Source: Rattus norvegicus (lineage: Eukaryota; Chordata; Mammalia; Rodentia; Muridae). Taken from it: DNA of 64,000 nt. The position numbers were made by a program, and so were the translations under genes. The stretch spans positions 44,006,225 through 44,070,224 of the forward strand of contig NC_086031.1 in NCBI RefSeq assembly GCF_036323735.1, in the 5' to 3' direction. This document shows, piece after piece, positions 47,872-60,204 of the stretch. The number at the start of each line of letters is the position of its first letter. Position 1 is the first letter of the stretch. The notes beneath the pieces were generated by a model, which did no database searches, was not told the DNA's origin, and saw only the letters and a program-made list of their open reading frames with translations.

Positions 47872-48054
47872 TATTGGTACAGAGAAAAGCAGGCAGATCA
47901 GTGAAATAGAACTGAAGACCCAGAAATGAACCTACACCCCTATGATCACAAAGGAACTAAAATCATCCAGTGAAAAACAGACAGTATTTTTAACAAATGG
48001 TGCTGGTTTAACTGGAGATCAGCATGTAGAAGAATGCAAGTGGATCCATTCCCT

Positions 48055-49078
48055 TTTATTCTTTTTCCTTTCTTTTCTTTTGGATATTTTTAAATTACAT
48101 TTCAAATGTTGTTCCCTTTCCTGGATTCCCGTCCAAAAGTCCCCTATCCTGTCTGCCCTCCTCCTTCTTCTATTAGGGTGTTCCCCCACCCCAACAATCC
48201 ACCCCTTCCTGCCTCCCCACCCTGACATTGCCCTACACTGGGGAGTCCAGCCTTGGCAGGACCAAGGGCTTCTCCTCCCATTGGAGTCTAACAAAGCCAT
48301 CCTCTGCTACATATGCAGCTGGAGCCATGTGTACTCCATGTGTAGTCTTTGGGTAGTGGTTTAGTCCTGGGAGCTCTGGTTGGTTGGTATTGTTGTTTTA
48401 TGGGGTTTTGCAAGCCTCTTCAGTTCTTTCAATCCTTTCTCTCACTTCTCCAATGGGGACCCTGTTCTCCATTCAATGATTTGCTACTAGCATCCACCTC
48501 TATATTTGTCATGCTCTGGCACAGCCTCTCAGGAGACTGCTATATCAGGCTCCTGTTAGCATGCACTTCTTGTCTTTAAAAATACTGTCCAGGTTTGGTG
48601 GCTGTATATATATGGGCTGGACCCCCAGGTAAGGCAGGCTCTGAATGGCCATTTCTTCAGTCTCTGCTCCAAATTTTGTTTCCATATCTCCTCCCATGAA
48701 TATTTTTGTTCCCCCTTCTAAGAAGGACTGAAGCATCTGTACTTTGGTAGTTCTTCTCCTTGAGCTTCATGTGGTCTGTGGATTGAATCTTGGGTAATTT
48801 GAGCTTTTGGGCTAATATTCACTTATCAATGAGTACATACCATGTGTGAGTTTTGTTTTGTTTTGTTTTTGTTTTTTTGTGATTGGTTTACTTAACTCAG
48901 GATAATATTTTCTAGCTCTATCCATTTGCCTAAGAATTTCATGAAGTCATTGTTTTTATAGCTGAGTAGTGCTCGATTGTGTGAGTGTACCACATTTTCT
49001 GTATCCAGTCCTCTATTGAAGAGCATCTGTGTCCTTTCAGCTTCTGGCAATTATAAATAAGGTTGCTGTGAATGCTTT
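48055..49078 (-). mobile_element. Antisense L1 3' fragment nested in the twin-primed L1
   Basis: The + strand L1 is interrupted after GTGGATCCATTCCC and resumes at ACACAAATCTCAAGTCC. Between them lies an L1 3' end in reverse. The tail complement is near 48055-48085, followed by ATTACATTTCAAATGTTGTTCCC and the C-rich complement of the G-tract (48125-48240). GGTTTAGTCCTGGGAGC comes next, and then the C-terminal ORF2 antisense (GCTGAGTAGTGCTCGATTGTG, CAATTATAAATAAGGTTGCTG). It is 5'-truncated at 49078. A flanking duplication is not clear by eye. Confidence 0.9.
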
Positions 49079-49985
49079 ACACAAATCTCAAGTCCATGTA
49101 GATCAAGAACCTCCACATAAAACCAGTTACACTCAACCTAATAGAAGTGAAAATGGAGAAGAGCCTAGAACACATAGGCACAGGAGAAAGTTTCCTGGAC
49201 AGAACCCCAATGGATTATGCTCTAAGATCAAGAATCAACAAATGGGACCTCAAAAAACTGCAAAGCTTCTGTAAGGCAAAGGACAAAATGGCAACTAACA
49301 GATTGGGAAAAGATCTTTACCAATTGTATAGGCTAATATCCAATGTGTACAAAGAAATCAAGAAGTTAGACTCTAGAGAATCAAATAACCCTATTTAAAA
49401 AAATGGGGTACAGGGCTAAACAAAGACTTCTCAACTGAGAAACCTCGAATGACTGAGAAACACTTAAAGAAATGTTTAAGATCCTTAGTTATCAGGGCAA
49501 TGCAAATCAAAACAACCCTGAGATTCCACCCCACACCAGTCAGAATGGCTAAGATCAAAAACTCAGGTGATAGCAGGTGCTGGCGAGGATGTGGAGAAAG
49601 AGGAACACTCCTCCATTGCTAGTTGGATTGCAAGCTGGTACAACCACTGTGGAAATCACTCTGGCTGTTCTTCAGAAAACTCAACATAGTACTGTGTGAG
49701 GACCTAGCTATACCACTCCTGGGCATATACCCAAAGATGCTCCAACATATAACAAGGACACATGCTCCACTATGTACATAGCAGCTTTATTTATAATAAC
49801 CAGAAGCTGGAAAGAACCTGATTCGTTTCGACAGAGGAATGGATATAGAAAATGTGGCACATTTGCACAATGGAGTACTACTCAGCTATCAAAAAAAATG
49901 AATTTATGAAATTCTCAGGCAAATGAATGGAGCTAGAAAATATCATCCTGAGTGAGGTAACCTAATTACAAAACGCACGTGCGCG

Positions 49986-49986
<1 letters not shown>

Positions 49987-50029
<43 letters not shown>
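49987..50029. repeat. (AC)n microsatellite inside L1
   Basis: About 21 AC units with a GTGCGCGA lead-in sit between ORF2's end region and GTATACACTCACTGATAA. In other copies here that place has only ACACAGAAAGACATACATGG. Confidence 0.95.
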
Positions 50030-50033
<4 letters not shown>

Positions 50034-50814
50034 ACACTCACTGATAACTGGATATTAGCCCAAAAGCTTGGATTACCCAAGATACAATCCACAGACTGCA
50101 TGAAGTTCAAAAGGAAGACTAAAGTGTAAATGCTTCATTCCTTCTTGGAAGGGGAACAAAATATGCACAGGAGAAGAAAACGGAGACAAAGTTTGCAGCA
50201 TAGACTGAAGAAGTGGCCATTGAGAGCCTGCCCCACATGGGGGAGTACATATACAGTCACCAAACCCAGACAATAATGAAGATGCCAAGAAAGTTCATGC
50301 TGACAGGAGCCTGATATAGCTGTCTCCAGAAAGGCTCTGCCAGAGCTCTACTGATACTGATAAGGATACTTACAGCTGACCATCGGACTAAGAATAGGGT
50401 CCCCAGTGGAGGAGTTAGAGAAAGGCATGAAGAATCTGAAGAGGTTTACAAACCCATAGGGAAAACAACAATATCAACCAACCAGATCTCCTAGATCTCC
50501 CAGGGACTAAAGCGTCAACTGACGAGTACACATGTAGTGACCCGTGACTCCAGTCACATACTTAGCAGAGGATGGCCTTGTTGGGCATCAATGGGAGGAG
50601 AGGCCCTTGGTCCTGCTAAGGCTTGATGCCCCTCTGTAGGGGAATACCAGGACAGGGAGGCGGGAGGAAATGCGTGGGTAGGTGGAGGAATACACTCATA
50701 GAAGCAGGGAGAGGGGGGATGGGATGGGGAGATTCCAGAGGGGAAACCAGGAAATGGGAAAACATATAGAGTGTAAATAAAAAATATCCAATAAAAGAGA
50801 AAAAAGGTAGCAGA

Positions 50815-53565
50815 GACTTTGAAATTTAGCTCATAAGCCCTCTCATTATTTCAGGCTATGTGTAGGCTCAGACCTTGTGCTATAATATGACATTTCTCAA
50901 ATGTCCTATAGACAAGAGAGAAATAGATAAGGACAGAAATAATCCCCTAATGATGAAATTAATGCATTGTCAAGTTTGGCTAGTCTAGCAGTTTCCATGT
51001 TTCAAAGATAAATATAAACATGCTAATCAGGTCTCAAAGCCACACCTCGGCCACACGTATAGTCCTATACGACACTATTGAATTCTCTGACATGCATGTG
51101 CACATGAGTGCATGTGTGGGTGTGGGTGTCTGTTTGTGTGTTTTCTTTTTCATGCTTCCAAATATATGGCTAGATGTTTTACTATTTATAGATTTTTTTG
51201 AGATCACGATTTGATTACAGAATTTCTCTCAACCTTTTCCTTCCTTTGATCTCTCCCATAAGCACCTGCCAACTCTTCTTCAAATATGTGGTCTCTATTA
51301 TTATTTGATAATTGTTATTTTATGAATATATGTACATATATGCATATACCTCTAAATATAATTTGTGAAGTACATATAATATAACTGCATGTACATTTTC
51401 AGGGCTAATCATTTGACACCAGACAAGCATTTGGTATGCTCTTCCGTGGGAAATGTCTCCTCTTGCATTTCCAGCTCTTCTCAGTCACGTATAGTTATTT
51501 GTACAGATTTCTCTCCATGGCAAGCTCCTTCAGGTTACCAACCATTGTCATTACTGAGATATCAGTAATTTCTCTCTTTAAACTACACTGTTTAGAAAAC
51601 ATGGCAATTTTGATTTCTACTAACAATGCAAGTTTCTGATTTATTTATTCATAAGACAAACTCATGTAATGGGAAGGATGCTCAAGTGATCATTATGTTG
51701 CAAATAACCAGTAAGTAGGGACATTTACAAATGGATTTTAATTTCTTTTCATAGAGTTTGATTTCTCATTAATTTTTTTCATAAAAATCATCTTTTATTC
51801 AGGCAATGTTTTGTGCTTACAGCATATTCGGCCTCAGGGATATAGAAATCCACCCAGGGGTTTCTGCTGGGCAGTTTGAGTTGTCTACTCCATTAGGTCA
51901 GCTGGGGTCAAGAGATCATCAGAAATGGAAGGCAGAGTATCAAATGGTTGTTTGTATAGGCCTTCTTTTGTCTACAGTAAAATAGTTATTCTTCAAAGAA
52001 TAGCCATAATTTTCAAATGATTACGACCCAAAGTAGCTAGGTAAATGCTACAAATACAAGCTAACAAGCACACTAAATGGGATACAGCTAGACCCATCCT
52101 GAATAACTGTTTATTGCTTTTTTTTAGCATTCACAGGAGTGAAGGTCTATGCACATGCAAGTGTGCACATGCACACACACACATACACACACACACACAC
52201 ACCACACCACACCACACCACACACACCTCACTTCCTTCTAAACATATAATAGCCCTTGAATTAGGCTCCAGTTTGGAAAAAAATAAAAATCTGCTGGTTA
52301 ACTTTACGGTAAAATAACATTTAAATGTTTTCTTTTTAAATTGATAAAATTGTTTTCTATAAAATATAGTTTTCATTCCCACCATCCAACACACCCAAAT
52401 TTATGTTCTTTATATTTGATTTTTCGACAACCAAAATCCAATAAGCAAGACATGAAAACAAACAAAAAAAGCAAAAACCACACTTAAACATAAAAACAAA
52501 AATCAAAATAAACAAACAAAAGATCAATAAGACAAACAAACAACACTCCCCCCCCCAAAAAATGAAACAAACAGAAAAACCATTGAGTTGGCTTCGCGTT
52601 TGCCAAACACTCCTGGGCATTGGGCCTGACCTGAATTGAGGTTGATATATTCAGTGACTGTACCTAGTTTCTTGGTTTAGGGTGAGAGACTCACATCTTC
52701 CTCTCAGTTCTGGGGCCCTGTCTGGGTTAAAAAAGTACAATCATGTGTGTTATCACAGTCACTTTGTGTTCATATGTGCATCAGTCCTGTTAGGCCTGGA
52801 AGATACAATTCCTGGAGCCATCTATTAAGGCACGCTCTTACAATTTTTCTGCCTCCTTTTACACAAATATGTTTTGGAAAAAAAAATTGGGGAAGAGTGT
52901 TCCAAAGTCTCTCACATTCAGCACATTGTCCAGTTCTGATTCCCTGTGGTAATTACCATCTACTGCAAGAAGAAGGGTTGAGAGACTTATGTGCATAGCA
53001 ATATGTCATCCAGAGTCATTTTGTTGCTATGCTTCTTTCGTATAATATTAGGTTCTCCAATAGGTTCATAATTTACATAGTCTCGGGTTCTTAGTCACAT
53101 TAACAGTGTTATATATGGGTTATGTCTCATGGAGTAGGCTTTAAATCCAATGGAGAGCAGCTGGTTGCTTCTGTAATACTCATGCCACTACTGTACCAGT
53201 ATACATTGCAGGCAAGTAATTGTTGTAGGTTGCAGGATTTTAGTTGAGTGACATTGATGATTACCTTTCTCCTCCAGTATCATACAGAATAACTTCCACT
53301 AGCATGAGCACTAGTCAGTCGGGTTCAAGCTTCTAGTTAAGCCCACCTTGACTTCTACATGCTTGATGACAAAAGCAAGAGTTCTCTTCAACAATAGGGT
53401 CTATCAAGTTGTAGAGAGTTACCAAACACCTTGGTAATAGGGTGTAATGTTTGAGCTTTTCCAAAATGGTTCCTCTGTTGTCCCTTGACTCACAAAGGAG
53501 GACTTAACTTGATGGCATTAGATATAGATTGGGGCAATATATCTTGTATTACTTGGTGACTCCAT
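50815..53565. other. Unassigned sequence with simple repeats
   Basis: No gene or named transposon is seen. A CA-rich array at 52171-52226 includes a CCACA sub-repeat, and an A/C-rich stretch lies at 52437-52580. Frames are 90 codons or fewer and are low-complexity where longest. Confidence 0.5.
52171..52226. repeat. (CA)n / (CCACA)n microsatellite
   Basis: CA units with one TACA interruption pass into four ACCAC units and return to CA. Confidence 0.93.
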
Positions 53566-54447
53566 TTAAATACCATTCATATACATATATACTTTAAGAA
53601 ACTTCCAAAGATTTACATATGATTTTGGAAATGTCCATAGTGTTAGCTGTCTCTCTCCATATTTCCTCATCTACTCTTCTCTCCCATTCCTATTTATTTT
53701 CTATTTATTCCTCTTATTCTAAGTCTCCCTTTGCCTCTTCATAACAAAATTTCTATCTACTCTTCCTTGGGAGATGTTCTACTCCTCTCTATTCCTTTAT
53801 TATGTATATGGCTTCTATGGGCATACAAACACACACTGGAAGCTTAACATCTAACATCTGCATTTGAGAGAAAACATACAACACTTGTCTGTCTAGGCCT
53901 GGGTTGTTTCAATCAACATTTTTTCTGGGTTCATCTATTCATCAACAAATTTTATAATTTTATTTTTCTTAACAGCTGAATAATATTTTGTGTGTAAAAT
54001 TACATTTCTCTTATCCATTCACCTATTGATAAACATCTAGGCTGCCTCCAATTTCTGACTATTATTAATAGAGCAACATTATAAATATCTCTGTATAGGC
54101 ATAGGATATATGCCCAAGAGTAATACAGCTTGCTCTTCCCAGATTCCCAAGGAACCTCCACTGGTTTCTGTAATGGCTCTGCAAGTTTGCATTGTCACAA
54201 GCAATAAATGAGTAACTCCTTACTCCATATCCTAGCCAGCATGAGCTGTCACTTGTTTTATTGACCTTGGCTATCATGACTGGAATAAGATGAAATATTA
54301 AGGTAGTTTTAATTTGCATTTTCTGATGGCTAATGATGCTGAACATTTAACTGTTTCTTAGCCATTTATGTTTCACATTTAAGAACTCTAATTGGTTCTG
54401 GATTTATTTTTAATTTGGATATTTTTTCTTGATATCCAAGTTGTTCT

Positions 54448-54450
<3 letters not shown>

Positions 54451-54487
<37 letters not shown>

Positions 54488-54583
54488 CTTCTTCTTCTTC
54501 TTCTTCTTCTTCTTCTTCTTCTTCTTCTTCTTCTTCTTCTTCTTCTTCTTCTTCTTCTTCTTCTTCTTCTTCTTCTTCTTCTT
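54451..54583. repeat. (TGC)11(TCT)33 compound triplet repeat in L1 ORF2
   Basis: Eleven TGC units at 54451-54483 are joined directly to about 33 TCT units to 54583. On the L1 sense strand this reads AGA/GCA, giving poly-Glu then poly-Gln in the frame at 54366-54788. It interrupts the ORF2 segment after YLKCKEEEE. Confidence 0.97.
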
Positions 54584-54868
54584 TACATTTTAGATAATAA
54601 CCCTCTATCAGATAAATAATTGGGAAAGATTTTTCCCATCCCGTAGACCACCACTTTCCTCTCATGATGGCAGTGTTTTCATTATAGAATTTTAGCTTCC
54701 TGAGACCCCATTTATTGTTGGTCTTAGTGCTCATGCTGCTGTGCCATTCAGAAAGTCCTGTGACAATGAGTTCAAACCTATTCCTCACTTTCTTGTCTAT
54801 CCGATTCAGGGTATTTTTGTCTCATCTTGAGGTTTTTGACTCATTTAGAGTTGAGATTTGTGCAAGGT

Positions 54869-54886
54869 CACACACACACACACACA

Positions 54887-54943
<57 letters not shown>

Positions 54944-54953
54944 GCGCGCGCAG
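54869..54953. repeat. (CA)10(CT)26(CG)4 compound dinucleotide repeat in L1
   Basis: CA units to 54889, then CT units to about 54941, then CACGCGCGCGCAG. Three different dinucleotide repeats are adjacent, splitting the L1 ORF2 antisense between GTGCAAGG and TACCCAGTTTGACCAG. Confidence 0.95.
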
Positions 54954-57900
54954 CTACCCAGTTTGACCAGCAGCATTGGTTGAAGATGCTGTCTGTTCTC
55001 AAGTATGTATTTTAACCTTATTTGTCAAAAATCAGGAGTCTATAGTTATGTGGACTTGTGTCTGGCTCTTTGGTTTATTTCCATTAATCAACATGTCTGT
55101 TTTTATATCAAACCATGCTGATTTTATTGCTATACCTCTATGCTACAACTTAAAATCTGGGATGATGATATTTCAAGCAGTTCCTTTATTATTCAAGATT
55201 GTGTTATGTATCCTCCATTTTTTTGTGTCCCTAGATGAATTTAAGGATTTTTTTCCAACTTTTTCATTGTGGAATGCATTAAACCTGTAGATTATTTTTA
55301 GTAAGATGGCCATTTTCACTATATTAATCCTACCAACTCATGAGCATACAAGAACTTTTCTATCTTGTAGTATCTTCTCCAGGTTTTTTTTTCTTCAAGG
55401 ACCAAAAGTTTTTAGTGTACAAGTTCACTTGCTTTGTTAGATTTACTTCAAGATATCTTTAAGGCTACTATGAAAGATACTGTTTTTCTGATTTTATTAT
55501 CACTCTTTTGTCATTTGTTTATAGTAAGACTACTGATTTTCATGTGCTAATGTTATTTTCTGCTACTTCGCTGAATGTGTTTGTTGACTTTTGCCATTTT
55601 TTGGTAGAGTTCTAGGGCCTTCTATGTATAAAATTATATTATATGCAAATAAAGATACTCATTTTCTGTTTGTATCCCCAAGTCTTATTCAGGTGTCTTA
55701 ATTGCTTTAGTTAAGACTTCAAGTATTGAGTAGGTATGGAGAGAGTAGACTTCCTTGGCTTTTTCCTGGTGTTAATAGAGTGGCTTTGAGTTTCTCTTTG
55801 AGTTAATATTGTCTGTAAGCTTTCCGTAAAATTGCTTTACTGTGTTCAGGTATTCCTGGTCTCTTCGGAACTTTTATCTTGAAGAGATGTTGGATTTTTG
55901 ACAAAATACCATTCTAAACCTGATGATATGACCATGTGAAATTTTTTATATCTTTTAGTTGATTAGGTGGCAGAGTATTTATTGGTTTACATTTGTTTAT
56001 TTATTTATTGCTGAGATGAAGCAAACTTGAACATGGAAAATAATCTTTATGGTTTTTTGGATTAAGTTTGCTAGTATAGTATCAGAGTTTTGTATCTATG
56101 TTCATGAAGGATATTGTATTGATCTATAATTTTCTTGTGTCTTTGTGTGGTTTTGTTATCAGGGTAACAGTTTCTTCAGTTTCTATTTTGTCAAATTTGA
56201 GGATTATCAGTGTTAATTCTTCACTGAATGTGTGGTAGAATTCTGCACTGAATCTTTCTGGCCCTGGGCTTTTGGGGTTGATTTGGGCTTTGGGTTTTGT
56301 TAGGAGACTTTTAATAAGTGCTTCTATTTCACTAAGGGATAGAAGGGAGTTTAATTCTGTATTTGATCTTGATTTGAATCCATGGGCCTTATACATGAAG
56401 AAACTTGTTTTAGGATTTCCAATTTGGTGGAGTACATGTTTTCAAAGTATCTCATTTTGATTCTGAAACTTCCTCAGTATCTGTCGTAATATCCCCCTGT
56501 TCAAGTCTGATTTTACTAATTTGGATTTTCTCTCTTTATATTTCAATTAATTTAGCTAAGGGCTTGTCAATTTTGCTGATTTTCTCAAGTAACTAAACCT
56601 TCGTTTCATTGATTCTTTGTGGTTTTGTTTGTTTCTATCTCATTGATTTCTAACTATTTACTTTTTAGTATTGTTCCTTCTGGTTGTTTTCTAGCTTTCA
56701 GGTGAGTCACGGAGTTATTAATATGAGATCTCTCCTTTTTTTAAACTATGGGCACTTAGTGCTATGAAGTTGCCTCTTAGAACTGCCTTTGTTGGTTTGT
56801 GTATGATGTCTTTTCCTTTTTATTAAATTCTAAAAAGTTTGCAATTTCCTTTTGATGTTTGTCATGATTCCTTTTCTTCATTCATATTCAACTTCTATGA
56901 GTTTGGATATTCTGCTGTTCCTGTGATATCCATGTTTAATACATGATGATCAGATCGGATGTAGGATGTCATTTCAATTTCTTTTACTTTTTGAGACTTG
57001 CTTTGTGTCCTAGCATGTCAGCAAGTTTGTAAAAAATTTCATGAGCTACTGAGAAGAAAATATATTATTTGAAGTTTGGATCTTACGTCCTGAAGATGTC
57101 TGCTAGGTCCATTCGGTTTATGACATTATTTAACTCCAGTGCATGTTGGTTTAGTTTTTGACTCAATGATCAGCTCATTGATGAATAGCATATTGAAATA
57201 ACTCATTATCATTATGTGACATTCAATATGTAATTTTACCTATAGTAGTGTTTCATTCATATACTTAACTGTCCCTGTCACTTGTGCATAAATGTTTCAA
57301 ATTTCAAAATCTTCTTGGATTTTTTTTTCTTTAATGAGTAGGTAGTATTTTCCAATTAGTTTTGTTTTGGAGTCTATTTTTTCAGATATTAAAATGGCTT
57401 TATCAGCTTGTTTCAAGGGTATTTTTGCTTAGAATACATTTTATTATCCCTGAGGTGATATCTGTTCTTGACGGTGAGTTGTTTCTTGGATAAAGCAGAA
57501 AGATGTATTATGTTTTCGAATACAATCTGTTAGTCTGTGTCTTTTTATTAGGGAATTGAAATCATTAACCTTGAGATTTATCAGTGTTTATTGATTCCGA
57601 TTATTTTGTTGCTATGTTGTTGGTTTTTCTTTCTCTTCTGATTAATTGTTCTTGGATTATTCATTCTTTGTATCTTCCTAGGTGTAGTTAACCACTGAAG
57701 ACTGAATCTTTATTCTAGTTCCTTCTGTAGACCTGGATTAAAATATTGCTTAAAATTGGCTTTAGCATGGAATTTTTTTTGTCAATTGTGATTGATATTT
57801 TTTCTAGACATGGTAGTCTGTTCTTGTATCTGTGGTGTGCTATCTCGGTTTGTAGAACATCCATCCAGTTCCTTCTGGTTTTTAGAGTTTCCATTCATGT

Positions 57901-58215
57901 CTTATGTGTATTACAATGAGCCTACCTTTATATGTCTGTTGGTCTTTTCCTTTCATGACTTTAAATATTCTTTGTTATGTACATTTAGTGTTTTGATTAT
58001 TTTATATTGTGGGGAATTCTTTTTCTGGTCCTTTCTATTTCATGTTCTATAAGTTTATTGTACTTTGATAATCACCTCCTTCTTTGGATTAGGAAATTTT
58101 TTTCCTATGACTCTTTTAAAATATTTTCTGTTTTTTAAACTGAATTATTTCTCCTCATTCTCCTTCTCCTCCTCATAGAGATTGTTGTGATCATTATCAT
58201 CATGATTCTTTTCTA

Positions 58216-58293
58216 CCTCCTCCTCTTCCTCCTCCTGCTCCTCTTCTTCCTCCTCCTCCTCCTCCTCCTCCTCCTCCTCCTCCTCCTCCTCCT
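58216..58293. repeat. (TCC)n repeat in L1 ORF1 antisense
   Basis: TCC/CTC triplets with CTT and CTG variants sit within the antisense ORF1 region. The Leu-rich + frame (58187-58420) is an artefact. Confidence 0.95.
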
Positions 58294-58849
58294 TTTCTGT
58301 TCATATGTAGGTTTGGTCTTTCACAGTGTCCCAGACTTCTTGAATGTTTTGTGCCTGGATCCTTCTTTTAATTTAACATTTTATTTGACTGAGGTATCAA
58401 TTTTTCCTACCTTGTTCTGAAGAACTGAAATATAGTCTGTGGGTGGGGCTTACCTCTGAGATTTTTGTTTAGTGTTCTAAGTTTTTCATTCCTAGTTCTA
58501 TTTCTATTCAACTGCACTTCAGAGATTCTATTTCTACTTTTATACAGTGAACTGTTTTTTCTTATTTCATTCAGTTACTTGTGTTTTCTCTTACTTCATT
58601 ATGGAGTTTATTCATATCTCCTTTATGGTTCTTGAAAATATTTGTAATTGCTATTTTGAAGTCCATGACTTTTGCTTCATTTAATCTGAATTTTTCTGGT
58701 GTTATTGCAATAGGACTGTTGTCTCCTGAAGGAGGAAGACTGCCCTGTTTGTGATTTTGCAATGAGATCTAGCTATCTGCAGTTGTGATGTTTGAGATGT
58801 TTCTTAGTTTGGATATTTCCCTACGAGCAATATAGTTCAACTTGGCTTA

Positions 58850-60187
58850 CTAGAGACATTGAGACAGGATTACTGTTATGAAATTAGGCACTTTAAAACA
58901 GTGGGGATCTCATGATCTTCATTTTTTTAAGATACTTGGGTGTGACTCTAAAAGAATAAACTAATACTAGCTTTTTGGGAAGATGGTTTATCTTAAAACT
59001 TAAAACTTTCAGAGGATGTAACTAGAGATTTGACTCAGTGGGTAAAAAGGTGCACAGCTCTTACAGCACCATATGGAGCAGTTCACGGCCTCCTAAAACC
59101 TGTCCTAGGGTATCAGTCTCACAGCAGACTTCCTGGTGCTCTGGTTCATACAGCCTTTTGGTTTCCTCTTTTATGACATTCCCTGAGCCTACGTGCAGGA
59201 TTTGTGTTGCAAATAGATCAACGCAGATGCATTTCTCATGGTCAGTTAATCTCTGCATTATAAGCAACTGTGGTTTTCCATAGTGATCTCCATTTGCTGA
59301 AAAGAAAAGTGTCTTCCCCTCCCATCTGTGCTTCCTACCTCCAAATCATCACATGTGGTTTGTAACATGGTGTGGCCATAGAAAGCAGTAAAGAAGAAAG
59401 AGGGTAAGGGGGAAAGCAAAGCAAAAGAAGAGCAGGATACAGCTCATATGAAGAGGGAAATGGGCAGAGAGGGAGAGGGCTTGGGAAGTGGAAAAGGATG
59501 TCAACACAGAAGGAAAAGATGCGAAGAGGAAGAAATAAAACAAAGGGTGTTGATAAAACCCCAAGGAATTCTACTGTCTTATATTTACCTAAATTATATA
59601 GTATATATTAATATAGTATAATATAGTATAGTATATTATAATAATATAGTATAATTATAAAATAATCACACACAAATACACACACATATGTATTTATCCA
59701 CATAATATATCCACATAATATATCATGCCTGGTACTAAAAACCCAGCCAAGTGCCTTGGGCTAGGAAAATCATACCTTTTAAAAGAGAAGATACTAATGA
59801 AAGTTTACTAAACCAGCATCATTTCTAAACCCCATCCTTACACTCTGAAGAGTATATTTATTACCAGGACAAAGCTATAACCTTCTTGTTGAGAACTTCA
59901 ACTCATCAAGTTAACACCTTCTTCATAATGCAGGACACTGGGAGCTGAGAGTGACTTCTGCCCAACACTTTGCTGACTGCACTGTCACTGCAATTTGAAT
60001 TATCTGAGGCCCAAAGAAATTATTCAAATATGAAATGATACTATGACAGCTAATAGCTGCTGTGATTTCCAGTGGTGCATTAAAGATTTTCAGATAAAAA
60101 TAAAATTAGACACTAAGATTATTGTGCTCTATTCTATCTCACCTGCTCCATATATATTGTGATGCACATGAGAAACAATGATGGATT
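58850..60187. other. Unassigned sequence, no gene seen
   Basis: Contains a possible SINE head fragment near 59020-59060 (AGAGATTTGACTCAGTGGGTAA), a purine-rich stretch at 59385-59545, and a TA-rich stretch with ATATAGTATA repeats at 59590-59660. No coding motif is seen. Confidence 0.5.
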
Positions 60188-60204
60188 AAGAATTCTTAGC
60201 TCTC
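60188..60204. repeat. Left target-site duplication of truncated L1
   Basis: AAGAATTCTTAGCTCTC (17 bp) equals 62120-62136. The cut site ATT/AAGAAT fits L1 endonuclease preference. Confidence 0.95.

Larger units (their letters stand above)
46693..50801 (+). mobile_element. Twin-primed (5'-inverted) L1 insertion
   Basis: A single insertion is bounded by the 13-bp duplication AAAAGGTAGCAGA at 46680-46692 and 50802-50814. The first 785 bp (46693-47477) are inverted ORF2: minus-strand frame MIISLDVEKAFDKIQHPFM at 47054-47248, and RETMPFI at the left end. From about 47478 the element continues in + orientation with VTNSIKYLGATLTKQVKDLY through ORF2 to the 3'UTR, G-rich tract and A-tail. The two halves meet at the same point of ORF2, as expected for twin priming. 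It is interrupted by an antisense L1 (48055-49078) and a (CA)n at 49987-50029. Coding capacity is lost. Confidence 0.93.
53570..58800 (-). mobile_element. Nearly full-length old L1, antisense, with internal microsatellites
   Basis: Minus-strand order, right to left. ORF1 N-terminus at 58571-58762 (LNEAKVMDFKIAI, MNKLHNEVRENT). ORF1 middle and C-terminal antisense at about 57810-58400. ORF2 start and endonuclease at about 56950-57600. RT entry at 56124-56396 (KSPGPERFSAEFYHTF, ETVTLITKPHKDT). Post-RT and C-terminal ORF2 at 54070-55400 (NNKWGLRKLKFYNENT at 54700). A short 3'UTR reaches about 53570. All frames are broken. It carries four expanded simple repeats, listed separately. The 5'UTR is not recognisable. 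Confidence 0.9.

Noticed and set aside
49981..50040. Tandem array as a CRISPR-like or satellite structure
   Set aside because: A plain AC dinucleotide run inside an L1. No spaced repeats anywhere in the window resemble CRISPR.
54366..54788. 140-codon minus frame with poly-Glu and poly-Gln, reminiscent of triplet-expansion proteins
   Set aside because: The non-repeat part (NNKWGLRKLKFYNENT) is decayed L1 ORF2. The repeat is an expansion inside the dead element.
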